Below, piece by piece: positions 25,267 to 35,475 of a DNA stretch of 64,000 nt. The notes beneath the pieces are model-generated. The model made no database searches. It was not told the origin of the DNA and worked only from the letters and a program-made list of their open reading frames with translations. This DNA is from Marinobacter sediminum (lineage in GTDB: Bacteria; Pseudomonadota; Gammaproteobacteria; Pseudomonadales; Oleiphilaceae), in the NCBI RefSeq assembly GCF_016820575.1, contig NZ_JAEMQH010000002.1, positions 434,001 through 498,000 on the forward strand, written 5' to 3'. Position 1 is the first letter of the stretch. Every line of letters begins with the position of its first letter. The position numbers and the translations under genes are program-made.

Positions 25267-28200
25267 CAGGCGCTGGCGGTCGCTTTTTCCGGCCCCAGTT
25301 CGCCCAGCATCTTGGAAATGCCGTCGAGTTTACCACCGGTCGACGTGTCCTTCAGCCGAAAACGGAAGCTGTTGGCACCCTCGAGTCGATACTGGTCCGG
25401 CGCGGATTGCACCTTTTTAACCAGTACCAGCGGATCAACCGGTGTCGAGCTGCCGAATTCCAGTCGGGTCCATTCCTTGCCAGCGTCGATCTGGACTATG
25501 CCCAAGGCTTCCGCGTGCAGTCGTAGTTCGGTTTGCCGAACCAGGTTCTTTGCCGGCTCCGGTAATAATCCGAAGCGATCGATCATCTCAACCTGAAGTT
25601 CTTTTAATTCGGCCTTGCTGCTCACGCTGGCAATGCGCTTGTACAGCATCAGGCGGTTATGAACATCCGGCAGGTAATCGTCGGGGATCAGCGCCGGAAT
25701 CCGCAGGTTCATTTCGGTGCCGTGGCTCAAGGGCAGGTCGGCGTTGGGCGTACGGCCCTCGCGAATGGCTTTCACCGCTTCATCAAGCAACTGCATGTAC
25801 AGGGTGAAACCGATGCTCTCAATCTGGCCGCTCTGTTCCTCGCCCAGTAGCTCGCCGGCGCCTCGGATCTCCAGATCGTGGGTGGCGAGCATGAAGCCAG
25901 CTCCCAGGTCCTGGGATTCGGAGATGGCGTCCAGCCGCTTCTTGGCGTCTGAGCTGATCGAGCGCGGTGGCGGTGTCAGCAGGTAGGCGTAAGCCTGGTG
26001 GTGGGAACGGCCAACCCGCCCGCGCAGCTGGTGCAGCTGGGCCAGGCCAAACTTGTCGGCCCGCTCGATAATAATGGTGTTGGCGCTGGGGATGTCGATA
26101 CCGGTTTCGATGATGGTACTGCACACCAGTACATTGAAGCGCTTGTGGTAGAAGTCCGACATGATCTGTTCCAGCTCGCGCTCACGCATCTGGCCGTGGG
26201 CAACGCCCACCCGGGCCTCGGGAATGAGCTGGCGCAGATCTTCGGCGGCTTTCTCAATACTGGCCACGTCGTTGTGCAGGAAGTACACCTGGCCACCCCG
26301 GAGGATTTCCCGCAGGATCGCTTCTTTCACCATGGCGTCGTCGCGCTGGCGCACGAAGGTTTTTACCGACAGCCGTCGGGCCGGTGGTGTGGCAATGATC
26401 GACAGGTCGCGCAGGTGGCCCATGGCCATATTCAAAGTTCGCGGGATCGGCGTGGCGGTCAGGGTCAGCATGTCGACTTCTGCGCGCAGGGCTTTGAACT
26501 TCTCCTTCTGCTGAACACCGAACCGGTGCTCCTCATCGATGATCACCAGGCCCAGGTTCTTGAACTTGATATCGCCCTGCAGCAGCTTGTGGGTGCCGAT
26601 CACGATGTCGGCCTTACCGGTCTCGATGGCGTCCAGAGCTTTGCTGGTCTGGCTGCCGCTGCGGAAACGGCTGAGCAGTTCCACGTTAACCGCGGTATCC
26701 GAGAACCGGTCCCGGAAAGATTCATAGTGCTGTTGTGCCAGCAGGGTAGTGGGTACCAGTACCGCTACCTGTTTGCCGGAATAGGTCGCCATGAAGGCGG
26801 CGCGCATGGCCACCTCGGTTTTACCGAAGCCGACATCACCGCACACCAGTCGATCCATTGGGCGCTCGCCGGTCATGTCTTCGATCACCGCCTGAATGGC
26901 CACTTCCTGGTCCGGTGTTTCCTCAAACGGGAAGCCCGCCGCAAAGGACCGGTATGCCTCTTTCGGGTTGTCGAAGATAAAGCCCTTGCGCGCCTCGCGG
27001 CGGGCGTAGACATCCAGCAGCTCGGCCGCAGTGTCCCGGATTTTCTCCAGGGCCTTCTGCTTGGCCTGGCTCCAGCGCTCGGTGCCCAGTTTGTGCAGGG
27101 GGGCGTGGTCGCTGTCGTTGCCGGCGTAGCGCGAGATCAGGTGCAGACTGGAGACCGGCACGTAGAGCTTGGAGCCGCCGGCGTATTCCAGCATCAGGAA
27201 TTCGTTCGATTCGCCCCCGGCGTCGATGGTCTCCAGGCCTTTGTAGCGGCCCACCCCGTGGTCAATGTGCACCACGGGCGCGCCGATGCGCAGCTCCGAA
27301 AGATCCCGGTAGCCGGCATCGTCGGTTTCGGTTGGCTTCTGGCGGCGCCGGCGCTGCAGCACCCGTTCACCGAACAGGGCGGTCTCGGTAATCAGGGCAA
27401 TCTGTTGCTCCGGCAGGGCCAGGCCCTGTTCCATCGGTGCGATGGTGATACCGAGTGTGCACTTGTCATCGTCCAGGAAGGCTTGCCAGCCGTCCTGGGT
27501 TTTCAGCTTCAGGGACTGCTCGCCGAGGTTCTCGATCAGGGCTTCCCGGCGGCCGGAGGATTCCGCACAAATCAGTACGCGGCCGGTAAATTCGTTCAGG
27601 AACCGTTTGAGTCGGCCCGCCGGGTCGGCAGCGCGGCCGTCCATGGCGATGTCCGGAAGGCTTTCGGCCGGGCAATTTACCGCGCCGGAGCCGGTGGCTT
27701 CTTCGGCTTGGGTGGTTACCCGCGGAAAGTCTTTCAGGTGGCCGAACAGTTCATCGGTCTGCAGGAACAGCCGGGTTGGCGGCAGAATAGGGCGCAGCCG
27801 GTCGTGCCGGCGGTCCTCATAGCGGTTGCGGGTTTCCGAATCGAACAGGCTGACCGCCTCGTTCAGGCCCTCGGCGGTAAAGACTTTGGTCTGGCCTGGC
27901 AGGTAATCGAACAGGGTGGCGGTGTGATCGAAAAACAGCGGCAGGTAGTATTCAATGCCCGGCGGTGTAATGGCATGAGTGACGTCCTTATAAATAGGTG
28001 CGTCTTTGTCGGCATCCGGGAATTGTTCGAACCAGCGGCCACGGAAACCGGAGCGCGCCTCTTTGTGCCAGGGGAATTCGAACGCGGGTAACAGCTCAAT
28101 GCGCTCGATCCGGTCAATGGAGCGCTGGGTTTCCGGATCGAAGGTGCGCAGGGTTTCTATTTCATCGTCAAACAGGTCGATGCGGTAGGGCAGGTTGGAG

Positions 28201-28796
28201 CCCATCGGGAAAATATCCAGAATGGCGCCCCGAACTGCGTACTCGCCATGCTCGTACACGTTCTCCGCGTGCCGGTACCCGGCTGAATCCAGCTGCATGC
28301 GCCAGGTATCGATGTCCAGCGATTGGCCCACTTCCAATAACAGGGTGTTGCCCTGCAGGTAGTCCACCGGCGGCAACCGGTGCATCAAGGTTCGCGCCGG
28401 CACAACCAGCACGCCGTGGCTGGTGGAGGGCAGCCGGTGCAGGGTGCGGATACGCCGGGAGGTGATGTCCTGGTGCGGCGAGAACAAGTCGTAGGGCAGG
28501 GTTTCCCAGTCCGGCAGCGACAGCAGCTCCAGGCCGTCGTCGGAAATCGCCGCGCCGTCTTCGTCTGCCGGCAACCCCAGGAAAAAGCGCATGGCCTGTT
28601 CCAGACGGATGGCGTCACTGGTGCTGCGGGTGATCACCAGGGTCAGGCCGTGGTGGGCTCGTGCGCTCTCGCAAATAGCCAGGGCATCGCTGCTGCCATG
28701 GAGTTGGCCCCAGGTACGGTGATCCGCCTTTTTTTCCGGAAAGGCCGGGGCGATCAGCGAATGGGGCGTTCGGGGTGTGGATGCACCTTGGCTCAT
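25266..28796 (-). CDS. mfd: Transcription-repair coupling factor Mfd
   Basis: A 1176-residue translocase that removes stalled RNA polymerase and recruits UvrA. The start is taken as MSQGASTPRT at 28796, giving the normal Mfd length; AGGAG lies about 12 bases upstream. An N-terminal UvrB-like region, the RNA-polymerase interaction domain (VVHIDHGVGRYKGLE near 510) and the RecG-like motor follow. Walker A is GDVGFGKTEVA (near 650), motif II is DEEH (near 753), and the TRG region is near 900-960. It is divergent from gap, as in P. aeruginosa. Confidence 0.97.
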   Translation of the reverse strand: MSQGASTPRTPHSLIAPAFPEKKADHRTWGQLHGSSDALAICESARAHHGLTLVITRSTSDAIRLEQAMRFFLGLPADEDGAAISDDGLELLSLPDWETLPYDLFSPHQDITSRRIRTLHRLPSTSHGVLVVPARTLMHRLPPVDYLQGNTLLLEVGQSLDIDTWRMQLDSAGYRHAENVYEHGEYAVRGAILDIFPMGSNLPYRIDLFDDEIETLRTFDPETQRSIDRIERIELLPAFEFPWHKEARSGFRGRWFEQFPDADKDAPIYKDVTHAITPPGIEYYLPLFFDHTATLFDYLPGQTKVFTAEGLNEAVSLFDSETRNRYEDRRHDRLRPILPPTRLFLQTDELFGHLKDFPRVTTQAEEATGSGAVNCPAESLPDIAMDGRAADPAGRLKRFLNEFTGRVLICAESSGRREALIENLGEQSLKLKTQDGWQAFLDDDKCTLGITIAPMEQGLALPEQQIALITETALFGERVLQRRRRQKPTETDDAGYRDLSELRIGAPVVHIDHGVGRYKGLETIDAGGESNEFLMLEYAGGSKLYVPVSSLHLISRYAGNDSDHAPLHKLGTERWSQAKQKALEKIRDTAAELLDVYARREARKGFIFDNPKEAYRSFAAGFPFEETPDQEVAIQAVIEDMTGERPMDRLVCGDVGFGKTEVAMRAAFMATYSGKQVAVLVPTTLLAQQHYESFRDRFSDTAVNVELLSRFRSGSQTSKALDAIETGKADIVIGTHKLLQGDIKFKNLGLVIIDEEHRFGVQQKEKFKALRAEVDMLTLTATPIPRTLNMAMGHLRDLSIIATPPARRLSVKTFVRQRDDAMVKEAILREILRGGQVYFLHNDVASIEKAAEDLRQLIPEARVGVAHGQMRERELEQIMSDFYHKRFNVLVCSTIIETGIDIPSANTIIIERADKFGLAQLHQLRGRVGRSHHQAYAYLLTPPPRSISSDAKKRLDAISESQDLGAGFMLATHDLEIRGAGELLGEEQSGQIESIGFTLYMQLLDEAVKAIREGRTPNADLPLSHGTEMNLRIPALIPDDYLPDVHNRLMLYKRIASVSSKAELKELQVEMIDRFGLLPEPAKNLVRQTELRLHAEALGIVQIDAGKEWTRLEFGSSTPVDPLVLVKKVQSAPDQYRLEGANSFRFRLKDTSTGGKLDGISKMLGELGPEKATASA

Positions 28797-28916
28797 GGGC
28801 AGTCTTGTTCTCCTGCTGTGGGTGACCGGGAGACGGCGAGGCGCGTATTCTACCGCTCGCACCTGCGGGTGTCATGGTTATGGCCGGGTGTTTACGAAAT
28901 CATGAACCGACTGTAT

Positions 28917-28945
28917 TTGCCGTGAGCGAGTTTAAATTGGATAAT
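28917..28945 (+). promoter_or_regulatory. Sigma-70 promoter of gap
   Basis: TTGCCG (28917-28922) and GATAAT (28940-28945) are separated by exactly 17 bases. Transcription would start near 28952, leaving a leader of about 37 bases before the GTG start at 28989. This is the best-scoring pair by eye in the mfd-gap divergent region. Confidence 0.65.
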
Positions 28946-28988
28946 GTGCGCCGCTATTTCTTACCAGTGCAAACCAGAGGTCCCAACT

Positions 28989-30458
28989 GTGAGCCACGAA
29001 CAGATCAATCAGCACCTGTCTAACTGGACGGAAAGAGAGTCCACCGCGGAAGCCATGATTCCGCTTATCGGCCGTCTCTACCGCAAGAACAATGTGGTTA
29101 CGTCGGTGTACGGCCGTGCCATCATCAACCAGTCGGTGATCGACATCATCCGTGCCCACCGGTTTGTTCGCCAGGTGGAAGACAGCGAGCTGTCTGTTCA
29201 TGACACCCTGCCGATCCTGCAGGCCATGGACTCTATGGAGCTGGGCCGTGCTCACGTTGATATCGGCAAGCTGGCCGTTAAATTTAAGGAAACAGGCGGT
29301 GATCTGAAGGAATTCCTGAGCAGCGAAATCGGCCAGATTGTTGGCCAGTACGCTGCTCAGTCTGAAGAAGAAGCCAACAACGACACCAAAGACGTTGTCC
29401 TTTACGGCTTCGGTCGTATCGGCCGACTGCTGGCCCGGATCATGATCGAGAAAGCCGGTGGCGGTAACAACCTGCGCCTGCGCGCTATCGTTGTCCGCAA
29501 CGGCGGTGCTGAAAACGACCTGGAAAAGCGTGCCAGCCTGCTGCGTCGTGACTCCGTGCACGGTCCGTTTGACGGCACCATCACCGTGGACGAAGAGAAT
29601 TCTGCCCTGGTTGCCAACGGCAACTTCATCAAGGTGATCTATTCCGATGGCCCGGACAAGGTGGATTACACCGAGTACGGCATCAACAACGCCATTGTTG
29701 TGGACAACACTGGTAAGTGGCGCGATGAAGAAGGCCTGGGCCTGCACCTGAAGTCCAAGGGCGTTAGCCGCGTGATCCTGACCGCACCAGGCAAGGGCGA
29801 CATCAAGAACATCGTTTATGGCATCAACAACGACTGGATCACCGAAGACGACAAGATTCTGTCAGCCGCCTCCTGTACCACCAACGCCATTACTCCGGTG
29901 CTGAAGGCGATTGATGACGAGTACGGCATTGAAGACGGTCACGTTGAAACGGTTCACTCGTACACCAACGACCAGAATCTGATCGACAACTACCACAAGG
30001 GTAGCCGTCGTGGTCGAAGTGCGCCCCTGAACATGGTTATCACCGAGACCGGTGCTGCCAAAGCCGTTGCCAAGGCGCTGCCGGAACTGAAGGGCAAGCT
30101 GACCGGCAACGCGATCCGGGTGCCGACCCCGAACGTGTCCATGGCGATCCTGAACCTGAACCTGAAGAAGGACGTGGACGTCGAGGGTGTTAACGAGTAC
30201 CTGCGCGACATGGCTCTGCATTCCGAGCTGCAGAAGCAGATCGACTTCGTGAACTCGCCGGAAGTAGTTTCCACCGACTTCGTGGGCTCACGCCACGCTG
30301 GTGTTGTCGATGCCCAGGCCACCATCGCTGGTGGCAAGCGCCTGATCCTGTACGTGTGGTACGACAACGAGTTCGGCTACAGCGCCCAGGTGGTTCGTGT
30401 TGTGAACCAGATGGCAGGGGTAACTTACCCGATCTTCCCGAAACGTGCCCGGGACTGA
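28989..30458 (+). CDS. gap: Glyceraldehyde-3-phosphate dehydrogenase with long N-terminal extension
   Basis: A 489-residue enzyme, compared with about 335 for common GAPDH. The first 125 residues form a separate helical extension. The Rossmann motif YGFGRIGRLLA sits near 137, and the catalytic cysteine is in SAASCTTNAITP near 294. I start it at GTG 28989 because AGAGG (28976-28980) lies 8 bases upstream; an in-frame ATG at 28944 lies in the -10 element. The extended form occurs in pseudomonads at the same position next to mfd and is thought to serve gluconeogenesis, which is inference for this strain. A strong terminator follows. Confidence 0.93.
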   Translation: MSHEQINQHLSNWTERESTAEAMIPLIGRLYRKNNVVTSVYGRAIINQSVIDIIRAHRFVRQVEDSELSVHDTLPILQAMDSMELGRAHVDIGKLAVKFKETGGDLKEFLSSEIGQIVGQYAAQSEEEANNDTKDVVLYGFGRIGRLLARIMIEKAGGGNNLRLRAIVVRNGGAENDLEKRASLLRRDSVHGPFDGTITVDEENSALVANGNFIKVIYSDGPDKVDYTEYGINNAIVVDNTGKWRDEEGLGLHLKSKGVSRVILTAPGKGDIKNIVYGINNDWITEDDKILSAASCTTNAITPVLKAIDDEYGIEDGHVETVHSYTNDQNLIDNYHKGSRRGRSAPLNMVITETGAAKAVAKALPELKGKLTGNAIRVPTPNVSMAILNLNLKKDVDVEGVNEYLRDMALHSELQKQIDFVNSPEVVSTDFVGSRHAGVVDAQATIAGGKRLILYVWYDNEFGYSAQVVRVVNQMAGVTYPIFPKRARD

Positions 30459-30494
30459 TCCAAACACGCCGTAACGGTTGTGTACTGCCCTTAA

Positions 30495-30526
30495 AACCCC
30501 GGTAACGAAAGTTGCCGGGGTTTTTC
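30495..30526 (+). terminator. Rho-independent terminator of gap
   Basis: AACCCCGG and CCGGGGTT form the main stem, extended by AAC/GTT next to a GAAA tetraloop, and are followed by five T residues. It lies about 37 bases after the gap stop codon. Confidence 0.88.
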
Positions 30527-30586
30527 TTTGCCAAATTTGTGGTGCGCTCGGTTTACGATCAGGCACAAAGCCGTTCTGCTTTCTGG

Positions 30587-30615
30587 TGGAAATAGGTTTC
30601 CTTAATCTCTATAAT
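30587..30615 (+). promoter_or_regulatory. Candidate sigma-70 promoter of the nqr operon
   Basis: A perfect -10 hexamer TATAAT (30610-30615) is preceded at 17 bases by TGGAAA (30587-30592), a 4/6 match to the -35 consensus. It is downstream of the gap terminator and is the only good promoter seen before nqrA. Confidence 0.6.
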
Positions 30616-30806
30616 TGGCGCGATTTTGGGTATGTCTGGCTTTTAGTTTCTCATCATTTCCAGCGTCGGAGGATAAGCCGCATTCGAACGGCATCCGCTT
30701 TCGCTACTTGGGGCAACCATCTGGTGTAATCCTGAGAGGAAACCTGGGCCGCAGAAGCCGGACGTGAATAATCCATAAACTAGTTTCTGATGACTGGATG
30801 AGGCTA

Positions 30807-32153
30807 ATGATCAAGATCAAGAAAGGCCTGGATCTTCCCATCAGCGGCGCTCCCGAACAGACCATTACAGAGGGCAAACCCGTTCGCCACGTGGCGTTGA
30901 TCGGTTTTGACTACAACGGCATGAAGCCGACGATGGCTGTGAAAGAAGGGGACCGCGTCAAGCGCGGCACGCTGCTGTTCACGGACAAGAAGACCGAAGG
31001 CGTTCGTTATACGTCACCCGCCGCGGGCGTGGTGAAAGAAATCAACCGTGGTGACCGTCGCGTTTTTCAGTCGATCGTTATCGAGATCGATGGTGACGAA
31101 GCGGAAACCTACGCTCGTTACAACGATGCGGATCTTGCCGGCCTTGAGCGCCAGCAGGTTGTCGACAATCTGGTGGAGTCCGGTCTGTGGACGGCGTTTA
31201 GAACCCGCCCCTACAGCAAAGTCCCGACCATCGACAGTGCGCCCCATTCCATTTTCGTGTCTGTAATGGATACCAACCCGCTGGCCGCTGACCCGACTGT
31301 CATCATCGGCGAGAACAGCGCAGCGTTCGAGAAAGGCCTGGAGATTCTGACCAAGCTGACTCAGGGCAAGGTATTTGTTACCGGCAAGCCAGGCTCCAAC
31401 GTGCCTGTGCCCAAGAACGATGCCGTTGAAGTGCATCAGTTCGACGGCGTGCACCCGGCCGGCAATGTGGGCACCCACATCCACTATCTGGATCCGGTGT
31501 CTGGCAGCAAGACCGTCTGGTCGATCAACTACCAGGATGTCATCGACATCGCACAGCTGTTCGTTACCGGTGAAGTGCCGGTTGAGCGCATCGTAGCGAT
31601 CGGTGGCCCCAAGGCGCTGAAGCCGCGTCTGGTTCGCACCCGCATCGGTGCCAGCCTGCCGGAACTGCTTGAAGGCGAAGTCAGCGACGATGCGGAAGTG
31701 CGCGCCATTTCCGGTTCGGTGTTCGGCGGACGTCGTGGCGATGGCCCCTGTGCCTACCTCGGCCGTTTTGCCAACCAGGTTTCGCTGCTGGAAGAAGGCA
31801 CCAAGCGCGAGTTCATGGGCTGGTTGTCTCCGGGTCCCAACAAGTTCTCCACGCTAAATATCTATCTGTCGAAACTGGCGAGTGGCAAGTTGTTTAACTT
31901 TACCACCACCACCAACGGCAGTGAGCGGGCCATGGTCCCGGTAGGCGCGTACGAGCGGATCATGCCGCTGGATATCCTGCCGACCCAGCTGCTGCGCTCC
32001 ATCATCGTTGGCGACACTGAGATGGCACAGAAACTCGGTGCCCTGGAGCTGGACGAAGAAGATCTGGCGCTGTGCACGTTCGTGTGCCCGGGCAAATATG
32101 AATACGGTCCGATTCTCCGCGAGAACCTGACCCGAATCGAGATCGAGGGCTAA
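30807..32153 (+). CDS. nqrA: Na+-translocating NADH:quinone reductase subunit A
   Basis: A 448-residue soluble-facing subunit of the sodium-pumping NADH dehydrogenase. The start at 30807 gives the conserved [13 protein letters not shown]-terminus, with GAGG just upstream; a second ATG three codons earlier is possible. The family is recognisable throughout, for example [13 protein letters not shown] near 60, [15 protein letters not shown] near 225 and [11 protein letters not shown] near the C-terminus. NqrA binds quinone near its interface with NqrB. It is the first gene of nqrABCDEF, with 4 bases to nqrB. Confidence 0.97.
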   Translation: MIKIKKGLDLPISGAPEQTITEGKPVRHVALIGFDYNGMKPTMAVKEGDRVKRGTLLFTDKKTEGVRYTSPAAGVVKEINRGDRRVFQSIVIEIDGDEAETYARYNDADLAGLERQQVVDNLVESGLWTAFRTRPYSKVPTIDSAPHSIFVSVMDTNPLAADPTVIIGENSAAFEKGLEILTKLTQGKVFVTGKPGSNVPVPKNDAVEVHQFDGVHPAGNVGTHIHYLDPVSGSKTVWSINYQDVIDIAQLFVTGEVPVERIVAIGGPKALKPRLVRTRIGASLPELLEGEVSDDAEVRAISGSVFGGRRGDGPCAYLGRFANQVSLLEEGTKREFMGWLSPGPNKFSTLNIYLSKLASGKLFNFTTTTNGSERAMVPVGAYERIMPLDILPTQLLRSIIVGDTEMAQKLGALELDEEDLALCTFVCPGKYEYGPILRENLTRIEIEG

Positions 32154-32157
32154 AACG

Positions 32158-33366
32158 ATGGCTATCAGACAGTTTCTCGATGGAATCGAGCATCACTTTG
32201 AAAAAGGTGGCAAGTACGAGCGCTGGTATGCGCTGTATGAGGCCATCGATACCATCTTCTACACACCGGGCAAGATAACTTCTACGACTGCCCACGTGCG
32301 TGACGGCGTTGATCTCAAGCGCATCATGATCACGGTATGGATGTGTACCTTTCCGGCCATGTTCTTCGGTATGTGGAACATCGGCTTCCAGGCCAACAGC
32401 TACCTCGCAACCACTCCGGATGCCATGGTCGGCGACGGCGGCCTGCGTACGGCCTTCATCAACGCGCTGGCAGTGACCGGTGCCGGTGCAGGTTGGCTGG
32501 ATAACTTCATCTACGGCATGGCCTACTTTATTCCCATCTACGCGGTGACGTTCGTTGTCGGCGGTTTCTGGGAAGTACTGTTCGCCACGGTTCGTCGTCA
32601 CGAAGTAAACGAAGGCTTCTTCGTTACCTCCGTACTGTTCGCACTGATCTGCCCGCCCACCATCCCGCTGTGGCAGGTGGCTCTGGGTATCACCTTCGGT
32701 GTGGTGATCGGTAAGGAAGTGTTCGGCGGTACTGGCAAAAACTTCCTGAACCCGGCCCTGACCGGTCGTGCGTTCCTGTACTTCGCTTACCCGGCGCAGA
32801 TTTCCGGCGACACCGTGTGGACTGCGGTTGACGGTTTCAGTGGCGCTACCGCCCTGAGCTGGGCTGCCAGCGGTGGCCTGGAAGCACTGGAAGCGCAGAT
32901 CGGCTGGATGAGCGCATTCATGGGCACCATTCAGGGCTCCATGGGTGAGACCTCCACGCTGGCCGTGCTGATCGGCGGTATCATTCTGCTGGCCATGAAG
33001 ATCGCCAACTTCCGCATTGTCGGCGGTGTGCTGATCGGCATGATTGCCACGTCGCTGCTGTTTAACATAGTCGGCTCCGAGACCAACCCCATGTTCGCCG
33101 TGCCGGCACACTGGCACCTGGTAATGGGCGGCTTCGCGTTCGGCATGATGTTCATGGCCACTGACCCGGTCTCCTCGGCGATGACCGACACCGGTCGCTG
33201 GACCTTCGGTATCCTGGTTGGTGTGATGACCGTGCTGATCCGGGTAGTCAACCCGGCGTTCCCGGAAGGCATCATGCTGGCCATCCTGTTTGCAAACCTG
33301 TTCGCGCCGCTGATGGATCACTACGTGGTTCAGGCCAACATCAAACGGAGGCTCGCACGTGGCTAA
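32158..33366 (+). CDS. nqrB: Na+-NQR subunit B
   Basis: A 402-residue integral membrane subunit with about ten helices, which carries a covalent FMN and riboflavin and forms much of the sodium path. The family's phosphoester-FMN threonine lies in the GETST segment near residue 264. Other conserved features are KVFG-like [20 protein letters not shown] (positions about 180-199) and the C-terminal [16 protein letters not shown]. The stop overlaps the nqrC start by 8 bases. Confidence 0.97.
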   Translation: MAIRQFLDGIEHHFEKGGKYERWYALYEAIDTIFYTPGKITSTTAHVRDGVDLKRIMITVWMCTFPAMFFGMWNIGFQANSYLATTPDAMVGDGGLRTAFINALAVTGAGAGWLDNFIYGMAYFIPIYAVTFVVGGFWEVLFATVRRHEVNEGFFVTSVLFALICPPTIPLWQVALGITFGVVIGKEVFGGTGKNFLNPALTGRAFLYFAYPAQISGDTVWTAVDGFSGATALSWAASGGLEALEAQIGWMSAFMGTIQGSMGETSTLAVLIGGIILLAMKIANFRIVGGVLIGMIATSLLFNIVGSETNPMFAVPAHWHLVMGGFAFGMMFMATDPVSSAMTDTGRWTFGILVGVMTVLIRVVNPAFPEGIMLAILFANLFAPLMDHYVVQANIKRRLARG

Positions 33367-34162
33367 AGCTAAAGAAACTGTCTCCAGAACGCTGATTGTT
33401 GCTCTGGTCCTGAGTATTGTGTTCTCCGTGGTGGTATCTGGTGCCGCGGTAATGCTCCGCCCTGCGCAGATCCAGAACCAGAATCTGGACATCAAGACCA
33501 ACATCCTGTCCGCTGCCGGCCTGCTTGAAAAGGGCGCCAGCGCCGATGAAATCGAATCGCAGTTTGAGCAGTTCGAAGTTCGTCTGGTAGACCTGGACAC
33601 CGGTCAGTACGTTGAAGCGTCTGACGTTGGTGTACAGGACCCGATGAAGTACGACATGTACAAAGCTGCTTCCGACCCGCAGATGTCTACCAACATCCCG
33701 TCGTCTGAAGACAAGGCTGGTATCAAGCGTCGTCCGAACGTTGCCAAGGTCTACACCATGAGCGAGAACGGTGAAGTTACTCGCGTGGTGCTGCCGATTC
33801 ACGGTTACGGTCTGTGGTCCACCCTGTACGGCTTCATTTCCCTGGAAGGCGATCTGAACACCGTTGAAGGGCTTGGTTTCTACGCGCACGCTGAAACTCC
33901 GGGCCTGGGTGGCGAAGTCGACAACCCGCGCTGGAAAAAACAGTGGGTGGGCAAGGAAGTCTACGACGGCGAGCGCGCCGATCCGAAGATTCGCCTGGTT
34001 AAAGGTGGCGTGAGTGCCGATGCTGCTGACAAAGAGCACAAGGTAGATGCCCTGTCCGGCGCGACTCTGACCAGCCGTGGTGTCGAGCAACTGGTTAACT
34101 ACTGGATGAGCGAGCGCGGCTACGCACCATTCCTACAAAAACTGCGTGAAGGGGAGGTCTGA
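33359..34162 (+). CDS. nqrC: Na+-NQR subunit C
   Basis: A 267-residue subunit with one N-terminal transmembrane helix (about 10-32) and a periplasmic flavin domain. The covalent FMN attachment motif is [10 protein letters not shown] (Thr near residue 234), the target of the ApbE flavin transferase encoded downstream. It starts with GTG at 33359, with GGAGG about 8 bases upstream, inside the end of nqrB. Two bases separate it from nqrD. Confidence 0.97.
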   Translation: MAKAKETVSRTLIVALVLSIVFSVVVSGAAVMLRPAQIQNQNLDIKTNILSAAGLLEKGASADEIESQFEQFEVRLVDLDTGQYVEASDVGVQDPMKYDMYKAASDPQMSTNIPSSEDKAGIKRRPNVAKVYTMSENGEVTRVVLPIHGYGLWSTLYGFISLEGDLNTVEGLGFYAHAETPGLGGEVDNPRWKKQWVGKEVYDGERADPKIRLVKGGVSADAADKEHKVDALSGATLTSRGVEQLVNYWMSERGYAPFLQKLREGEV

Positions 34163-34164
34163 TC

Positions 34165-34830
34165 ATGGCAGATGCATCGGCCAAACAGGTTCTCTTCGAA
34201 CCGATTTTTAGCAACAACCCGATCGCGCTGCAGATCCTCGGTATCTGCTCCGCGTTGGCGGTAACCACCAGCATGAACGTGACTATCGTTATGTGTCTGG
34301 CGGTAATCGCGGTAACGGCATTCTCTAACCTGGCGGTATCGCTGGTTCGGGCTCAAATCCCGGGCAGCATCCGTATCATCGTGCAGATGACCATCATTGC
34401 CTCCCTGGTAATCGTGGTTGACCAGATCCTCAAGGCCTACGCCTACGAGATCAGCAAGCAGCTGTCCGTATTCGTTGGCTTGATCATCACCAACTGCATC
34501 GTGATGGGTCGTGCCGAAGGCTTCGCCATGAAGAATGGCCCCTACCTGAGCTTCCTCGACGGTATCGGTAACGGTCTCGGTTATTCCGTGCTGCTGCTGT
34601 TCGTGGCGTTCTTCCGGGAGCTGCTGGGCGCGGGCTCATTGTTTGGTGTAACACTGCTGCCGACGGTTAACGAAGGTGGCTGGTACATCCCGAACGGTCT
34701 GTTGCTGCTGCCGCCGAGCGCGTTCTTCATCATCGGTCTGGCAATCTGGGGCCTGCGGGTCTGGAAGCCGGAGCAGGTTGAAGAGGCGGATTACAAGATG
34801 TCTCGCCACACCGCCAAGGAGGCCTTCTGA
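34165..34830 (+). CDS. nqrD: Na+-NQR subunit D
   Basis: A 221-residue membrane protein with six helices, homologous to NqrE and RnfE. The two cysteines that ligate the intramembrane iron centre with NqrE are present, in [10 protein letters not shown] (near 29) and [16 protein letters not shown] (near 112). The stop TGA overlaps the nqrE start (TGATG). Confidence 0.97.
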   Translation: MADASAKQVLFEPIFSNNPIALQILGICSALAVTTSMNVTIVMCLAVIAVTAFSNLAVSLVRAQIPGSIRIIVQMTIIASLVIVVDQILKAYAYEISKQLSVFVGLIITNCIVMGRAEGFAMKNGPYLSFLDGIGNGLGYSVLLLFVAFFRELLGAGSLFGVTLLPTVNEGGWYIPNGLLLLPPSAFFIIGLAIWGLRVWKPEQVEEADYKMSRHTAKEAF

Positions 34831-35438
34831 TGGAACATTATATCAGCCTGATTGTTAAGGCCATTTTCGTTGAGAACATGGCCCTGGCTTTCTTCCTGGG
34901 TATGTGTACCTTTTTGGCGATCTCGAAGAAGATCGAGGCAGCTACCGGTCTGGGTATCGCGGTCGTGGTGGTTCTGACCGTCACCGTGCCGGTGAACAAC
35001 CTGCTGTACAACAGCATCCTGCGCGAAGGCGCCCTTGAGTGGGCCGGTCTGCCGAACGTAGACCTGAGCTTTTTGGGCTTGCTTACGTACATTGGGGTAA
35101 TCGCGGCGATCGTACAGATCATGGAAATGGTACTCGACAAGTACATTCCAGCGCTCTATGCGGCCCTCGGTGTGTTCCTGCCACTGATCACGGTGAACTG
35201 CGCCATCCTGGGTGCGTCACTGTTCATGGTTGAGCGGGACTACACCTTCGGTGAGAGTGTGGTGTACGGATTCGGTGCCGGCGTGGGCTGGGCCCTGGCC
35301 ATCATTGCGCTGGCCGGCATTCGCGAGAAGCTGAAGTACAGTGACGTTCCGGAAGGCCTGCGTGGCCTGGGTATCACCTTCATCACTGTGGGTCTGATGT
35401 CCCTGGGCTTTATGTCCTTCTCCGGCATCTCTCTGTAA
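34830..35438 (+). CDS. nqrE: Na+-NQR subunit E
   Basis: A 202-residue membrane protein with six helices, inverted-topology partner of NqrD. The two iron-centre cysteines are seen in [12 protein letters not shown] (near 26) and [13 protein letters not shown] (near 120). It is one base into the nqrD stop and 37 bases ahead of nqrF, the widest gap in the operon. Confidence 0.97.
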   Translation: MEHYISLIVKAIFVENMALAFFLGMCTFLAISKKIEAATGLGIAVVVVLTVTVPVNNLLYNSILREGALEWAGLPNVDLSFLGLLTYIGVIAAIVQIMEMVLDKYIPALYAALGVFLPLITVNCAILGASLFMVERDYTFGESVVYGFGAGVGWALAIIALAGIREKLKYSDVPEGLRGLGITFITVGLMSLGFMSFSGISL

Positions 35439-35475
35439 CTCACCCGGTGATTCGGTTTAACGAAAAGGCGAGACC

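Larger units (their letters stand above)
30459..30806 (+). other. Intergenic region between gap and nqrA
   Basis: This 348-base stretch holds the gap terminator (30495-30526), a sigma-70-like promoter (30587-30615) and a leader of roughly 185 bases ahead of nqrA. I see no short gene. The leader is GC-rich from 30660 on and could fold, but no known riboswitch motif was recognised. Confidence 0.6.

Noticed and set aside
25998..28091. 697-codon open frame on the plus strand inside mfd
   Set aside because: Antisense shadow of mfd with no recognisable domain.
32002..33600. 532-codon minus-strand frame across nqrA, nqrB and nqrC
   Set aside because: It spans three certain genes in antisense and has His/Gln-rich composition typical of shadows.
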